From Pseudoalteromonas sp. CO133X (GTDB taxonomy: Bacteria > Pseudomonadota > Gammaproteobacteria > Enterobacterales > Alteromonadaceae): a DNA stretch of 64,000 bases. Positions 54,813 through 62,868 of this stretch are shown in pieces. The position numbers and the translations under genes are program-made. Below the pieces are notes generated by a model. That model had not been told where the DNA came from. It did no database searches and worked only from the letters and a program-made list of their open reading frames with translations. The stretch spans positions 1 through 64,000 of the forward strand of contig SGPE01000009.1 of NCBI GenBank assembly GCA_004208945.1, given 5' to 3'. Each line of letters begins with the position of its first letter. The first letter of the stretch is position 1.

Positions 54813-56078
54813 ATGTCGTATCAACACATTTCTATCCCCGAGCAGGGAGAGCAAATCACGATTGACTCATCTGGTGTATGGCATATCCCTTCAGATCCTA
54901 TTGTTGCTTATATAGAAGGTGATGGAGTCGGGCAGGATATTACTCCTGTGATGCGCAGTGTTGTTGATTCTGCGGTTTCTCATGCTTATCACGATAAAAA
55001 GAAAATCCATTGGATGGAAGTGTTTAATGGTGAAAAAGCGGCTGCACTGTATGATGGCGATTGGTTTCCCCAAGAAACCTTGCACGCCGTTAGACAATAC
55101 AAAATAGCGATTAAAGGCCCTTTAACAACGCCTCTTGGCGGAGGTTTTCGCTCTTTAAATGTGGCGCTTCGCCATGAAATGGATTTGTTCGTTAATATGC
55201 GGCCAATTCGCAGCTATTCACGCCTTCCTTCGCCCTTAAAAGAGCCTGAGAAAACCAACATAACAGTCATCCGTGATAGTTCTGAAGATGTGTATTCTGG
55301 AATTGAATGGCAGGCAGGAAGCGTTGATAACGAACGCATGCTTGATTTTTTGTGTCAAGAAATGGGAGTAACCCGACTGAGATTTGACACACAGTGCGGC
55401 ATTGGTATCAAGAATAGTTCAAAAGACGGGGCTGAGCGTTTGATGCGTTATGCCGTTAATTATGCACTCCAACAAAAAAGCGATTCATTGACGGTGGTGC
55501 ATAAAGGAAATGTGCTTAAATTTACCGATGGTGCCTTTAAACGATGGGCGTTTGGTCTTGCTGAGCAAGAATTTAACGCGCTTCCCCACGAAAATGGTCG
55601 TTGGTTAGTTATCAAACGCGATGGCTCAAATGATTTAATTATTAAAGAAGTGATTGCTGATAATATGTTGCAACAAGCCTTACTGACCCCAGAGCAATTT
55701 GATGTGGTTGTTACAACGAATCAAAACGGCGATTACTTAGCAGATATGTTAACTGCACAAGTAGGGGGAGTTGGCATTATGCCTGCGGCAAATTTAAACA
55801 ACGACGTGGCATTTTTTGAACCTACCCATGGTACCTTTAATCGTATTGCTGGTGAGAATAGTGCAAATCCGACAAGTAGCATTTTGAGTGCAGTGATGAT
55901 GTTACGGTTTATGAAATGGCATGAAGCGGCAGATAAAATAGAGCTGGCATTAGAGTCTACTTTGGCTGCGAATGAAATGACTTTTGATTTGGCGACTCAT
56001 TCGGCCGGTGCGACGATGCTTAGTTGCAGTGACTTTGCAAAAAGCATCATCGCTCGAATAAGTAATTCAAATAAATAA
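54813..56078 (+). CDS. icd: Isocitrate dehydrogenase, type I, with altered cofactor residues
   Basis: A 421-residue enzyme aligning along its length with E. coli Icd. Substrate and catalytic residues are retained: the phospho-site Ser114 in GGGFRSLNVAL, Arg in RPIRSY and VIRDSSEDVYSGIEW with Tyr, Lys in VVHKGN, and the metal Asp residues in VIADNM and NQNGDYLADML. The residues that bind the 2'-phosphate of NADP in E. coli (K344, Y345, Y391, R395) are R344, I345, F391 and T395, and V351 is A351. The AceK target Ser is intact and aceK lies 1.6 kb downstream. Confidence 0.9.
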   Translation: MSYQHISIPEQGEQITIDSSGVWHIPSDPIVAYIEGDGVGQDITPVMRSVVDSAVSHAYHDKKKIHWMEVFNGEKAAALYDGDWFPQETLHAVRQYKIAIKGPLTTPLGGGFRSLNVALRHEMDLFVNMRPIRSYSRLPSPLKEPEKTNITVIRDSSEDVYSGIEWQAGSVDNERMLDFLCQEMGVTRLRFDTQCGIGIKNSSKDGAERLMRYAVNYALQQKSDSLTVVHKGNVLKFTDGAFKRWAFGLAEQEFNALPHENGRWLVIKRDGSNDLIIKEVIADNMLQQALLTPEQFDVVVTTNQNGDYLADMLTAQVGGVGIMPAANLNNDVAFFEPTHGTFNRIAGENSANPTSSILSAVMMLRFMKWHEAADKIELALESTLAANEMTFDLATHSAGATMLSCSDFAKSIIARISNSNK

Positions 56079-56083
56079 ACATA

Positions 56084-56533
56084 TTAAGCGGCATTGGCGC
56101 TTTTAACTGCATAGACACAGGGTTTTCCTGTGAGTTCAGCTGCACGTTGATAAATACGCTCAGCACCTGGCTCATTGCTTGTTATACCTGTTAGTGTGTC
56201 CATTAAAGCAACAACTAAAATAGCAGGCACTTGGCAGCAATATTCGTCAAGAACCGCCGTCGTTGTTTGTGCATCAACATGGCAGTGTGGGTGTGTATGT
56301 ACTGTGCTATACGCTTTTAATAATGTGTCTGCTTGTAAAGCATCATTTTCTTGATGTTTAGTTTTACGACATTGACAACCAAACTCATCAACCATAGTGG
56401 CAAGTGTTTGATATATATCTTCACAAGCTAGGTCACTTTTCTTACAAAGCTGCTGCTCGATGAATGCGTGTAATTGACCATTAATGTAAAGGCCGTCCTG
56501 TTGAGTGAATTGCGCTGAAGTTTCCATAATCAT
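56084..56533 (-). CDS. Uncharacterised Cys/His-rich protein
   Basis: A 149-residue soluble protein without signal peptide. It contains many Cys and His in clusters (CKKSDLACEDIYQ, FGCQCRKTKHQE, HTHPHCHVDAQ, DEYCCQVP), suggesting metal or Fe-S binding. No family was recognised. It is convergent with icd, whose stop is five bases away, and lies 105 bases left of the LysR gene's stop on the same strand, so it may share that transcript. Confidence 0.55.
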   Translation of the reverse strand: MIMETSAQFTQQDGLYINGQLHAFIEQQLCKKSDLACEDIYQTLATMVDEFGCQCRKTKHQENDALQADTLLKAYSTVHTHPHCHVDAQTTTAVLDEYCCQVPAILVVALMDTLTGITSNEPGAERIYQRAAELTGKPCVYAVKSANAA

Positions 56534-56638
56534 CTTCTCTTTGTTTATGTGCTTAACTTCACTCTAGCGGCTCAATCATTATTTATGAAATTGTTGTTTT
56601 CAATAACTGATATTGATTTTATCAATATTGTGGTGGTT

Positions 56639-57586
56639 TTATCGATCTGCCACTGTGCTTGCAAAAGCAATAAGCTCTCTGCGCAGCCATTGATGTGGGT
56701 TTGAATGGTGTAGTAGCGGGCTCCACAGCATTTTCACTTCAATTGGTACGATTTGAAATGGCACAGGGCTTATTACTAAATCAGTATGTTTTGTTAATAA
56801 CATGGCTTGTCGACGTGGCAGGGTCGCGATGAGGTTTTTTGATTGGCACAATAAACTTGCAACCATGTAATGGCGGGTAAATACACGAATATTGCGAGTT
56901 TGTTCTAATTGCCATAACGCTTCATCAACCCAACCTAACTTTTGACTGCCAGATTTATTTGTTACTGCCGTTTCTGCGCCCCAGCCTGCACGGTTTACCC
57001 ATATATGTTCTTGTTTTAGGTAGCTCTCAAGTGACTGAGTGAGTAAATAAGGGTTTTCGGGATGGCTCAAGCAGCAGTAATTATCACGCCAAACACTGGC
57101 TTGATGAAAAGAGCGAGGAAGGCCGTTAAAGCGGTTAATCGCTAAATCGATAGTGCCTTTTTCCATGTCTTGTAGGGTTACGTCACTGGGGCTCAAAATA
57201 TCGAAATTAAGCCCCGGATTCTGCGCTAACTGGTTTGTAATAAATGGGGCTATTAATGTTGATTCTAGATAATCATTGGCCATAATACGAAAGGTTATAG
57301 TGGCGCTACTTGGATCAAACTGTTCACTTGGTTGAGTAATTTCTTCTGCCATTTTTAGCAATGACTCTATTTCAGGCTTAAGACTTAGGGCTTTTGCTGT
57401 TGGCGTCATTGTACCTGCAGCTCGCACTAATAGTGGGTCATCAAATAAATCACGCAGTCGTTTAAGTGCATTACTCATCGCTGGTTGTGTTAAGGCAAGT
57501 TTATTTGCTGCCTTAGACACACTTTGCTCGTCGATGAGCACATTTAGGTACACCAAAAGGTTGAGGTCAACATGCCTAATATTCAT
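56639..57586 (-). CDS. LysR-family transcriptional regulator
   Basis: A 315-residue regulator. The N-terminal winged helix is HVDLNLLVYLNVLIDEQSVSKAANKLALTQPAMSNALKRL, typed here in pieces: LNLLVYLNVL, SVSKAANKL, TQPAMSNALKRLRDLF. A two-lobed effector domain follows. The NodD/LeuO-like opening suggests that subgroup. It is divergent from aceK across 105 bases, which points to control of aceK, although icd and the Cys/His-rich gene are other candidates. Confidence 0.9.
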   Translation of the reverse strand: MNIRHVDLNLLVYLNVLIDEQSVSKAANKLALTQPAMSNALKRLRDLFDDPLLVRAAGTMTPTAKALSLKPEIESLLKMAEEITQPSEQFDPSSATITFRIMANDYLESTLIAPFITNQLAQNPGLNFDILSPSDVTLQDMEKGTIDLAINRFNGLPRSFHQASVWRDNYCCLSHPENPYLLTQSLESYLKQEHIWVNRAGWGAETAVTNKSGSQKLGWVDEALWQLEQTRNIRVFTRHYMVASLLCQSKNLIATLPRRQAMLLTKHTDLVISPVPFQIVPIEVKMLWSPLLHHSNPHQWLRRELIAFASTVADR

Positions 57587-57641
57587 CTGATCAATCTTAT
57601 TTATTCTTGCTATTAATTATCTAAATTAAAGCGTGCTTGCT

Positions 57642-57662
57642 ATGGTGTGTAAACAGCACCAT
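57642..57662. promoter_or_regulatory. Inverted repeat between the LysR gene and aceK
   Basis: ATGGTG-N9-CACCAT is a perfect 6-bp pair in the 105-base divergent region. It may be a LysR-type operator. It was not tested against a known motif. Confidence 0.4.
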
Positions 57663-57691
57663 TAAAATAATCAGTATAAGCGACATTAATA

Positions 57692-59494
57692 ATGCCAAAT
57701 GAAGTTATACAACAAAAAACGCAATCAGAGCAATTAACACAGGTTATAGCCACTAAGCTTGCACGTGCAGTCTTCGCTGGCTTTGAAGCTATGTTTGCGG
57801 AGTTTTTAAATATTACTTTAGGTGCACAAAGTCGTTTTGAGCAGTGCCAATGGCAGCAAGTTCAACAGATGATGAAGTTACGCTTACAAGTCTACGAAGG
57901 GCAAGTGAGTAAAGTCAGCAACGCGGTAAAAATCATTGCATACAGTGAAGTGGATGACCCTGCACTTTGGCTTTTAGCGAAACAGATTTATGGTGAGATG
58001 GTACAAAACCATGAAAATCAACCTATAGCTCATACATTTTTTAATTCGACATTTGGCGCTATTTGGGACTCTCGAAAGATCCGTAATGTTCATTTATTTG
58101 TTTTAAAGGCTCGTTATCGATTAGGGCCTAGACCATTTGATTCTTTAGTGAGTCGCATCTCACTCAAAGATGGTTTCGATGAGGCTGTTTCGTCATTAAT
58201 TAAGCGCCATGTATTTCGAGTTGGCTATGCAAACTTTGACGATGATGTAGCGCTTTTGCAGCGCACATTGATTACAGGCGCCAAACATCAATGCCCACAA
58301 GTATATCAATTACTCACTCTTAACGATGGTTACATTGAATATGCCAACTCCTTATTTTTTAGAAACAAAGCGTGCTACATAATAGGACGATGCATTGCAA
58401 AAAATGGCGATAACATGCCATTTGCTATTGCTTTATTGAATACAGAGCGAGGCCTCGAGATTGATGCTGTGATGATGGGAGCTGACCAACTGAGCTTACT
58501 TTTTGGTTTCGCACGCACTTATTTTATGGTGGATACGGACCAGCCAGCTCGTTACGTTGATTACTTAAGTGTGTTAATGCCTCACAAGCAACGTTTTGAA
58601 CTGTTCAATGCGATAGGATTTATTAAACATGCAAAAACAGAGTTCTATCGTTACAAAGTGGATACGACTCGCAGCAGTCCTAGTGATGATAAATATGTTA
58701 TTGCCCCAGGCACACCTGGGATGGTGATGTTAGTGTTTACAACACCTTGCTCAGATTACGTTTATAAAGTAATAAAAGATAAGTTCAACGCACCAAAAAC
58801 AGCCACGAAAAAGCAAGTCATGGCGAAATACGATTATGTAAAACAAGCAGATCGTGTGGGTCGCCTAGTTGATACACATGAATTTCGTTACCTTGCTTTT
58901 GACTTAAGCCGTTTTAGTGATGAACTATTACAGACAATGCAGCAGCAAATCGGTGATAGTTTAGTCATATCAGGCAATGCACTCATCCTTCGTCATGTTT
59001 ACGTAGAGCGCAAAATGACACCGCTAAATTTGTATATTAAACAATGCGATGAGCGAAAGCTCGAGCAGGTGATGAACGATTACGGGAAAGCAATTAAGGA
59101 GCTTGCTGGGGCGAATATCTTCCCTGGAGATATGTTGATGAAGAACTTTGGTGTGACGCGATGGGGGAGAGTGGTGTTTTATGATTATGACGAAATTTGC
59201 CCATTAACTGATTGTAACTTTAGAGAATTACCGCAAACAGATGATGCGTTAGACGAACTCAGTAGTGATAGTTATTTTGATATTGCTGATAATGACATTT
59301 TTCCTAGTCAATTCAATGTATTCTTTAGTGCTAATGAAGCCGCATTTTCGTTCTTTAAGCATCATCACAATGATATTTTTACCGCAACCATGTGGCAAGA
59401 TATTCAAAGAGCAATAAATAATGGTCAACTATTTGATGTATATCCTTATAAACAGTCTTGGCGTTTCTCGCAGATGAGAAAATCTCAACCTTAA
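57692..59494 (+). CDS. aceK: Isocitrate dehydrogenase kinase/phosphatase
   Basis: A 600-residue bifunctional enzyme that phosphorylates and dephosphorylates the Icd serine to divert flux into the glyoxylate shunt. The nucleotide loop APGTPGMVML is at about 338-347, the catalytic DYDE at 498-501, and the R-x-V-F-Y-D-Y context is intact. E. coli AceK has 578 residues. Unlike in E. coli, aceB and aceA are not adjacent; the neighbours are a LysR gene and, 1.6 kb away, icd. Confidence 0.95.
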   Translation: MPNEVIQQKTQSEQLTQVIATKLARAVFAGFEAMFAEFLNITLGAQSRFEQCQWQQVQQMMKLRLQVYEGQVSKVSNAVKIIAYSEVDDPALWLLAKQIYGEMVQNHENQPIAHTFFNSTFGAIWDSRKIRNVHLFVLKARYRLGPRPFDSLVSRISLKDGFDEAVSSLIKRHVFRVGYANFDDDVALLQRTLITGAKHQCPQVYQLLTLNDGYIEYANSLFFRNKACYIIGRCIAKNGDNMPFAIALLNTERGLEIDAVMMGADQLSLLFGFARTYFMVDTDQPARYVDYLSVLMPHKQRFELFNAIGFIKHAKTEFYRYKVDTTRSSPSDDKYVIAPGTPGMVMLVFTTPCSDYVYKVIKDKFNAPKTATKKQVMAKYDYVKQADRVGRLVDTHEFRYLAFDLSRFSDELLQTMQQQIGDSLVISGNALILRHVYVERKMTPLNLYIKQCDERKLEQVMNDYGKAIKELAGANIFPGDMLMKNFGVTRWGRVVFYDYDEICPLTDCNFRELPQTDDALDELSSDSYFDIADNDIFPSQFNVFFSANEAAFSFFKHHHNDIFTATMWQDIQRAINNGQLFDVYPYKQSWRFSQMRKSQP

Positions 59495-59556
59495 ATCCTT
59501 AATTGGAACAAAGAACTAGCGTAAGCTAAGCAGTTCATAAAACAAGGATAGAGATA

Positions 59557-59952
59557 ATGAAAAAAATAACGCTTATTGCAAGTTTGCTACTTAGTATTAA
59601 TGTGAATGCCAATCCATTACTTGGCAGCTGGCAGTTTATTGAAGGAAAATACGCTGTTGAAGATGGCTATGTCACAGCGAAAGCCCCCGAATTGAGCTCG
59701 GTAAAATTAATCACTGACTCTCATTTTAGTTACATAACACAAAAAAATGGCAAGTTTCACTATGCTGGTGGTGGTGAATATATTCTTAAAGAGCAACAAT
59801 TTATCGAAACATTTTCGTATGGTAATGTACCTTCATTATTAGGAAAAACGATGGCATTTGATTACAAAGTTGAAGGCGATGTTTGGCACCATACTTTGTA
59901 CGAAAATGGCAAATTGATTGAAGCCGAAACATGGCGACGCATTACAAAATAG
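59557..59952 (+). CDS. Small exported protein, lipocalin-like
   Basis: A 131-residue protein with a signal peptide (MKKITLIASLLLSINVNA). The mature part opens NPLLGSWQFIEGKYAV and ends EAETWRRITK, the pattern of small lipocalin-like domains (DUF4488-type). Its role is unknown. A ribosome site AAGGA precedes it. The quinone oxidoreductase gene starts eight bases after its stop, so the two are probably co-transcribed. Confidence 0.6.
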   Translation: MKKITLIASLLLSINVNANPLLGSWQFIEGKYAVEDGYVTAKAPELSSVKLITDSHFSYITQKNGKFHYAGGGEYILKEQQFIETFSYGNVPSLLGKTMAFDYKVEGDVWHHTLYENGKLIEAETWRRITK

Positions 59953-59960
59953 GGGCTGCT

Positions 59961-60923
59961 ATGCGCTACATTAAGCACGAAGATTCAAACTTACACTTTG
60001 CACACATTAACCCACCAGAGATAAAACCACACGAAGTGTTAGTTAAGGTCGCCGCTGTTGGTGTTAATCGTGCTGACTGTATGCAGCGACAAGGGAAATA
60101 TCCAGCTCCTGCTGGAGATAGCCCTATACTGGGGCTTGAATGTGCAGGGGTGGTTGTTGAACAAGGCAGCAAAGTGACTAAAGATTGGTTAAATCAGCGG
60201 GTTTTTACTTTGTGTGCAGGTGGTGCTTATAGCGAATATGTAGCGGTAGATGCGGCTCAATTAATGCCCTTAGCTGATTCAATGACCATGGCACAAGGGG
60301 CTGCGATAAGTGAGGTCTATTTGACGGCTTATTCTGCCTTGTTTCAATTTGGTGGTCTTAAAGAAGGACACACTGCACTTATTCATGCAGGAGCCAGCGG
60401 GGTAGGTGGTGCAGCAATTCAAATGGCGAAAAGCATCGGTGCGAATGTTGTGGTGACAGCAGGAAGTGAAGAGAAGTGTCGTCATGCAGAAGCAATGGGT
60501 GCTGATCATGCTATCAATTATAAAACAACCGATTTTGTCGAGTATATGAAAAACAATGAGCTCACAGCGAATACCATTGTTGATCCAGTCTCTGGTAGCT
60601 ACTTAAACAAAAACGCCCATGTTGCAGCCATGGATTGCCAAATAGTTATGCTGGCATTTTTGGATAACCGCTTTGCAGAGGTTGATTTCGCTCGATTGCT
60701 TAGTAAACGAATTTCTTTTCATGCTTCTACGCTGAGGAATCGCAGCAATGAATTTAAGCGTACCTTGCGCGACCAGTTTATTTCACGTTTTTATGACACA
60801 TTAGCTGCTGGTGGCTTTGATTATAATATCTATAAAACGCTCAATTGGGCACAGGCAAGTGAAGCGCATCGAATTTTGGATAACAACGAAAACGCAGGCA
60901 AAGTAGTGTTATTAGTTGAATAA
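59961..60923 (+). CDS. NAD(P)H quinone oxidoreductase, PIG3-like
   Basis: A 320-residue zinc-free medium-chain dehydrogenase/reductase. N-terminal GroES-like region with VGVNRADCMQRQGKYP; NADPH Rossmann domain with LIHAGASGVGGAAIQMAK and the TAGSEEKCRHAEAMGADHAI segment. The family reduces quinones or other electrophiles with NADPH. ATG at 59961 with AGGGG before it is preferred over an in-frame ATG at 59931 that overlaps the upstream gene. Confidence 0.9.
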   Translation: MRYIKHEDSNLHFAHINPPEIKPHEVLVKVAAVGVNRADCMQRQGKYPAPAGDSPILGLECAGVVVEQGSKVTKDWLNQRVFTLCAGGAYSEYVAVDAAQLMPLADSMTMAQGAAISEVYLTAYSALFQFGGLKEGHTALIHAGASGVGGAAIQMAKSIGANVVVTAGSEEKCRHAEAMGADHAINYKTTDFVEYMKNNELTANTIVDPVSGSYLNKNAHVAAMDCQIVMLAFLDNRFAEVDFARLLSKRISFHASTLRNRSNEFKRTLRDQFISRFYDTLAAGGFDYNIYKTLNWAQASEAHRILDNNENAGKVVLLVE

Positions 60924-60976
60924 CACTAAAACGCCCATATAATTCCTCTACATTCGAAGTCTAAGCAAAGGTTAGT

Positions 60977-61231
60977 ATGAACCCGATTATAGAAACTCTA
61001 AAAGAACATAATGTAAGTGACGAACAAGTGCATGCGTTGTTCAGTGCTTTCTTAGAGAACCCAATGTTGGCGATGGCGCAAATACAACAACTTGGTATCC
61101 CACCAGAGAAACTACAGCAGTTAATGGCGCTGGTAATGACACAGCCGAATCTAATTAAAGATGCAGCTGAATCACTCGGTATTAATGCTGAGCAAGTTGA
61201 GCAGGCTAAACAACAGTTTAAAAATCAATAG
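60977..61231 (+). CDS. DUF2999 family protein
   Basis: An 84-residue, soluble, helical protein: NPIIETLKEHNVSDEQVHALFSAF and LGIPPEKLQQLMALV segments. It matches DUF2999, a small family of Alteromonadales and Vibrionales of unknown function. AAGG precedes the ATG. It ends six bases before the convergent PilZ gene. Confidence 0.78.
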   Translation: MNPIIETLKEHNVSDEQVHALFSAFLENPMLAMAQIQQLGIPPEKLQQLMALVMTQPNLIKDAAESLGINAEQVEQAKQQFKNQ

Positions 61232-61237
61232 ATTAGT

Positions 61238-61939
61238 TTAATCTATATCAATTGCATAAGCTTCTAATAGCTTGTGCAATTTATATTGCTCATCTTCAGC
61301 AAACTCAATACCAACATTTAATCGATCGCCTTTCATTTGATTGTTTCTAATGTATGCCCTAATAACTTGCGTTGAGCTATCTTGCGGGGAAAGGATATGT
61401 ACAAAGACTTGGCGACGTTTTAGAGCTAAAAAGCCTGTTTTGACATGGATAGCAAAGCGACAACCTGTCGGCGAAATATCAATAATCAGCCCATGCAACA
61501 ATGTTTTATCATCATCTGATGGGTTTTCGGTTACGCTAATTTTTGCAGGGATATGAGTTTGTAACCTGCTTGCTTCACGTAGTTGGCGACTTTCAATATT
61601 TTTTGGGTAAGCTAAATACATCAAACGTTCAGGGCGAACGGTTAATGTAATGATATTGGTTGTGAAAGCGACACACTCACCGCGTTGATCTTCAACGATG
61701 TAGCGCACAATAGCACCATTGCCTTCAACTAACACATCTTTGAAATCATTTTTACCAACTTGTGCAGGGCACTTTAAAATTAAGTACTTTCCGGTTTCAT
61801 AGCCAACAAGTGTTAACTTAAATCGAATAGAAATAGGGTTACTAAACTGTAAATCAATTAGCTTGCCGGGCAAGAGGTCTAAGAAAAAGGGTGACTTGTT
61901 TGCTAACTGAGGTGTTGTTTTTTCTTTTGTAACATCCAT
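61238..61939 (-). CDS. PilZ-domain protein with YcgR-like N-terminal domain
   Basis: A 233-residue cytoplasmic protein. The N-terminal half (about 25-115) resembles the YcgR/flagellar brake domain; the C-terminal PilZ domain has RxxxR in REASR and the DISPTGCRF motif, so c-di-GMP binding is expected. Family members slow motility or alter attachment. No flagellar genes are nearby. It is convergent with the DUF2999 gene and divergent from the signal peptidase gene. Confidence 0.88.
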   Translation of the reverse strand: MDVTKEKTTPQLANKSPFFLDLLPGKLIDLQFSNPISIRFKLTLVGYETGKYLILKCPAQVGKNDFKDVLVEGNGAIVRYIVEDQRGECVAFTTNIITLTVRPERLMYLAYPKNIESRQLREASRLQTHIPAKISVTENPSDDDKTLLHGLIIDISPTGCRFAIHVKTGFLALKRRQVFVHILSPQDSSTQVIRAYIRNNQMKGDRLNVGIEFAEDEQYKLHKLLEAYAIDID

Positions 61940-62134
61940 TTACGGGTATTTTGTGATTATTATTTTCTTTAGTATCTGTTATTCGGAACATAAAATCACT
62001 ACTACAAAATGGTGAAATTAATTTTTGATTTTAATACTTATTATTTTGTTACATTTTACACTGAACTTGCAGTTAGCCAGCGGCGTCTTAATTGACGAAT
62101 CAAATTTAAATTAACGGGTTCTAGGAAAGGGAAG

Positions 62135-62794
62135 ATGAAAAGATTATATAAACTTTGGAAAAATAACCGCTCGCTCATTATCTTTATTTGTTTAATGAGC
62201 GTATTTAGAAGTGCTGTGGCTGATTGGTATGAAGTACCTACCGCTTCAATGAATCCAACAATTGTTGAAGGCGATCGAATTCTAACGGATAAAATGGCTT
62301 ATGATTTGCGGCTTCCATTTACTCACACTTCCTTAATCAGAACAGCTGAACCTGAAGTGGGAGATATCATTGTTTTTGACTCTAAAGCAGCTAATAATCG
62401 CCTAATTAAGCGAGTAATTGGTTTACCAGGTGATACCGTCAGTATGATTAATAATGAGCTGATCATTAACGACCAAGCAATCAACTACACAAAGTTAAAA
62501 GAGAATGATATTGAGCAAACTTTAATAGAGAACTTGCCTAGCGCGGCACATGTTATTCAGGTCTCAAAAACGCCTTCTTTGGTACAGCATTTTTCTAAAG
62601 TAACTATTCCTAAGGATATGTATTTAGTAATGGGCGATAACCGTGACAACAGTGCAGATTCCAGAGTAATAGGTTTTGTACCTCGAGATGAGCTACTTGG
62701 TAAAGCCAATAAAGTCATAGTATCACTTGATTATGATAATAATTATTTACCACGCAAAGAACGTGTTTTAAAGGATTTGTACTCAGCGCCTTAG
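62135..62794 (+). CDS. lepB: Signal peptidase I, short form
   Basis: A 219-residue protein with one N-terminal membrane segment (about 12-30). The catalytic pair is Ser38 in VPTASMNPT and Lys92 in NRLIKRVIGLPGD; the conserved MGDNRDNSADSR box is present. E. coli LepB has 324 residues and two membrane segments, so this is probably a second, shorter paralogue. The 195 bases upstream were examined without finding a clear element. A strong hairpin follows. Confidence 0.9.
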   Translation: MKRLYKLWKNNRSLIIFICLMSVFRSAVADWYEVPTASMNPTIVEGDRILTDKMAYDLRLPFTHTSLIRTAEPEVGDIIVFDSKAANNRLIKRVIGLPGDTVSMINNELIINDQAINYTKLKENDIEQTLIENLPSAAHVIQVSKTPSLVQHFSKVTIPKDMYLVMGDNRDNSADSRVIGFVPRDELLGKANKVIVSLDYDNNYLPRKERVLKDLYSAP

Positions 62795-62817
62795 TTTCAG
62801 TAAAAGTTTTCAGACAA

Positions 62818-62857
62818 AATAAAACCGTTGTGTCTAAAAACACAACGGTTTTATTAA
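62818..62857. terminator. Bidirectional terminator between lepB and metG
   Basis: AATAAAACCGTTGTG / CACAACGGTTTTATT, a 15-bp perfect stem with loop TCTAAAAA. It lies between convergent genes. Confidence 0.87.
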
Positions 62858-62868
62858 GAGCGATAAGA

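Noticed and set aside
38757..56600. Prophage, genomic island or insertion sequence in the accessory region
   Set aside because: No integrase, transposase, phage structural gene, tRNA end or flanking direct repeat was found; gene content alone suggests variability.
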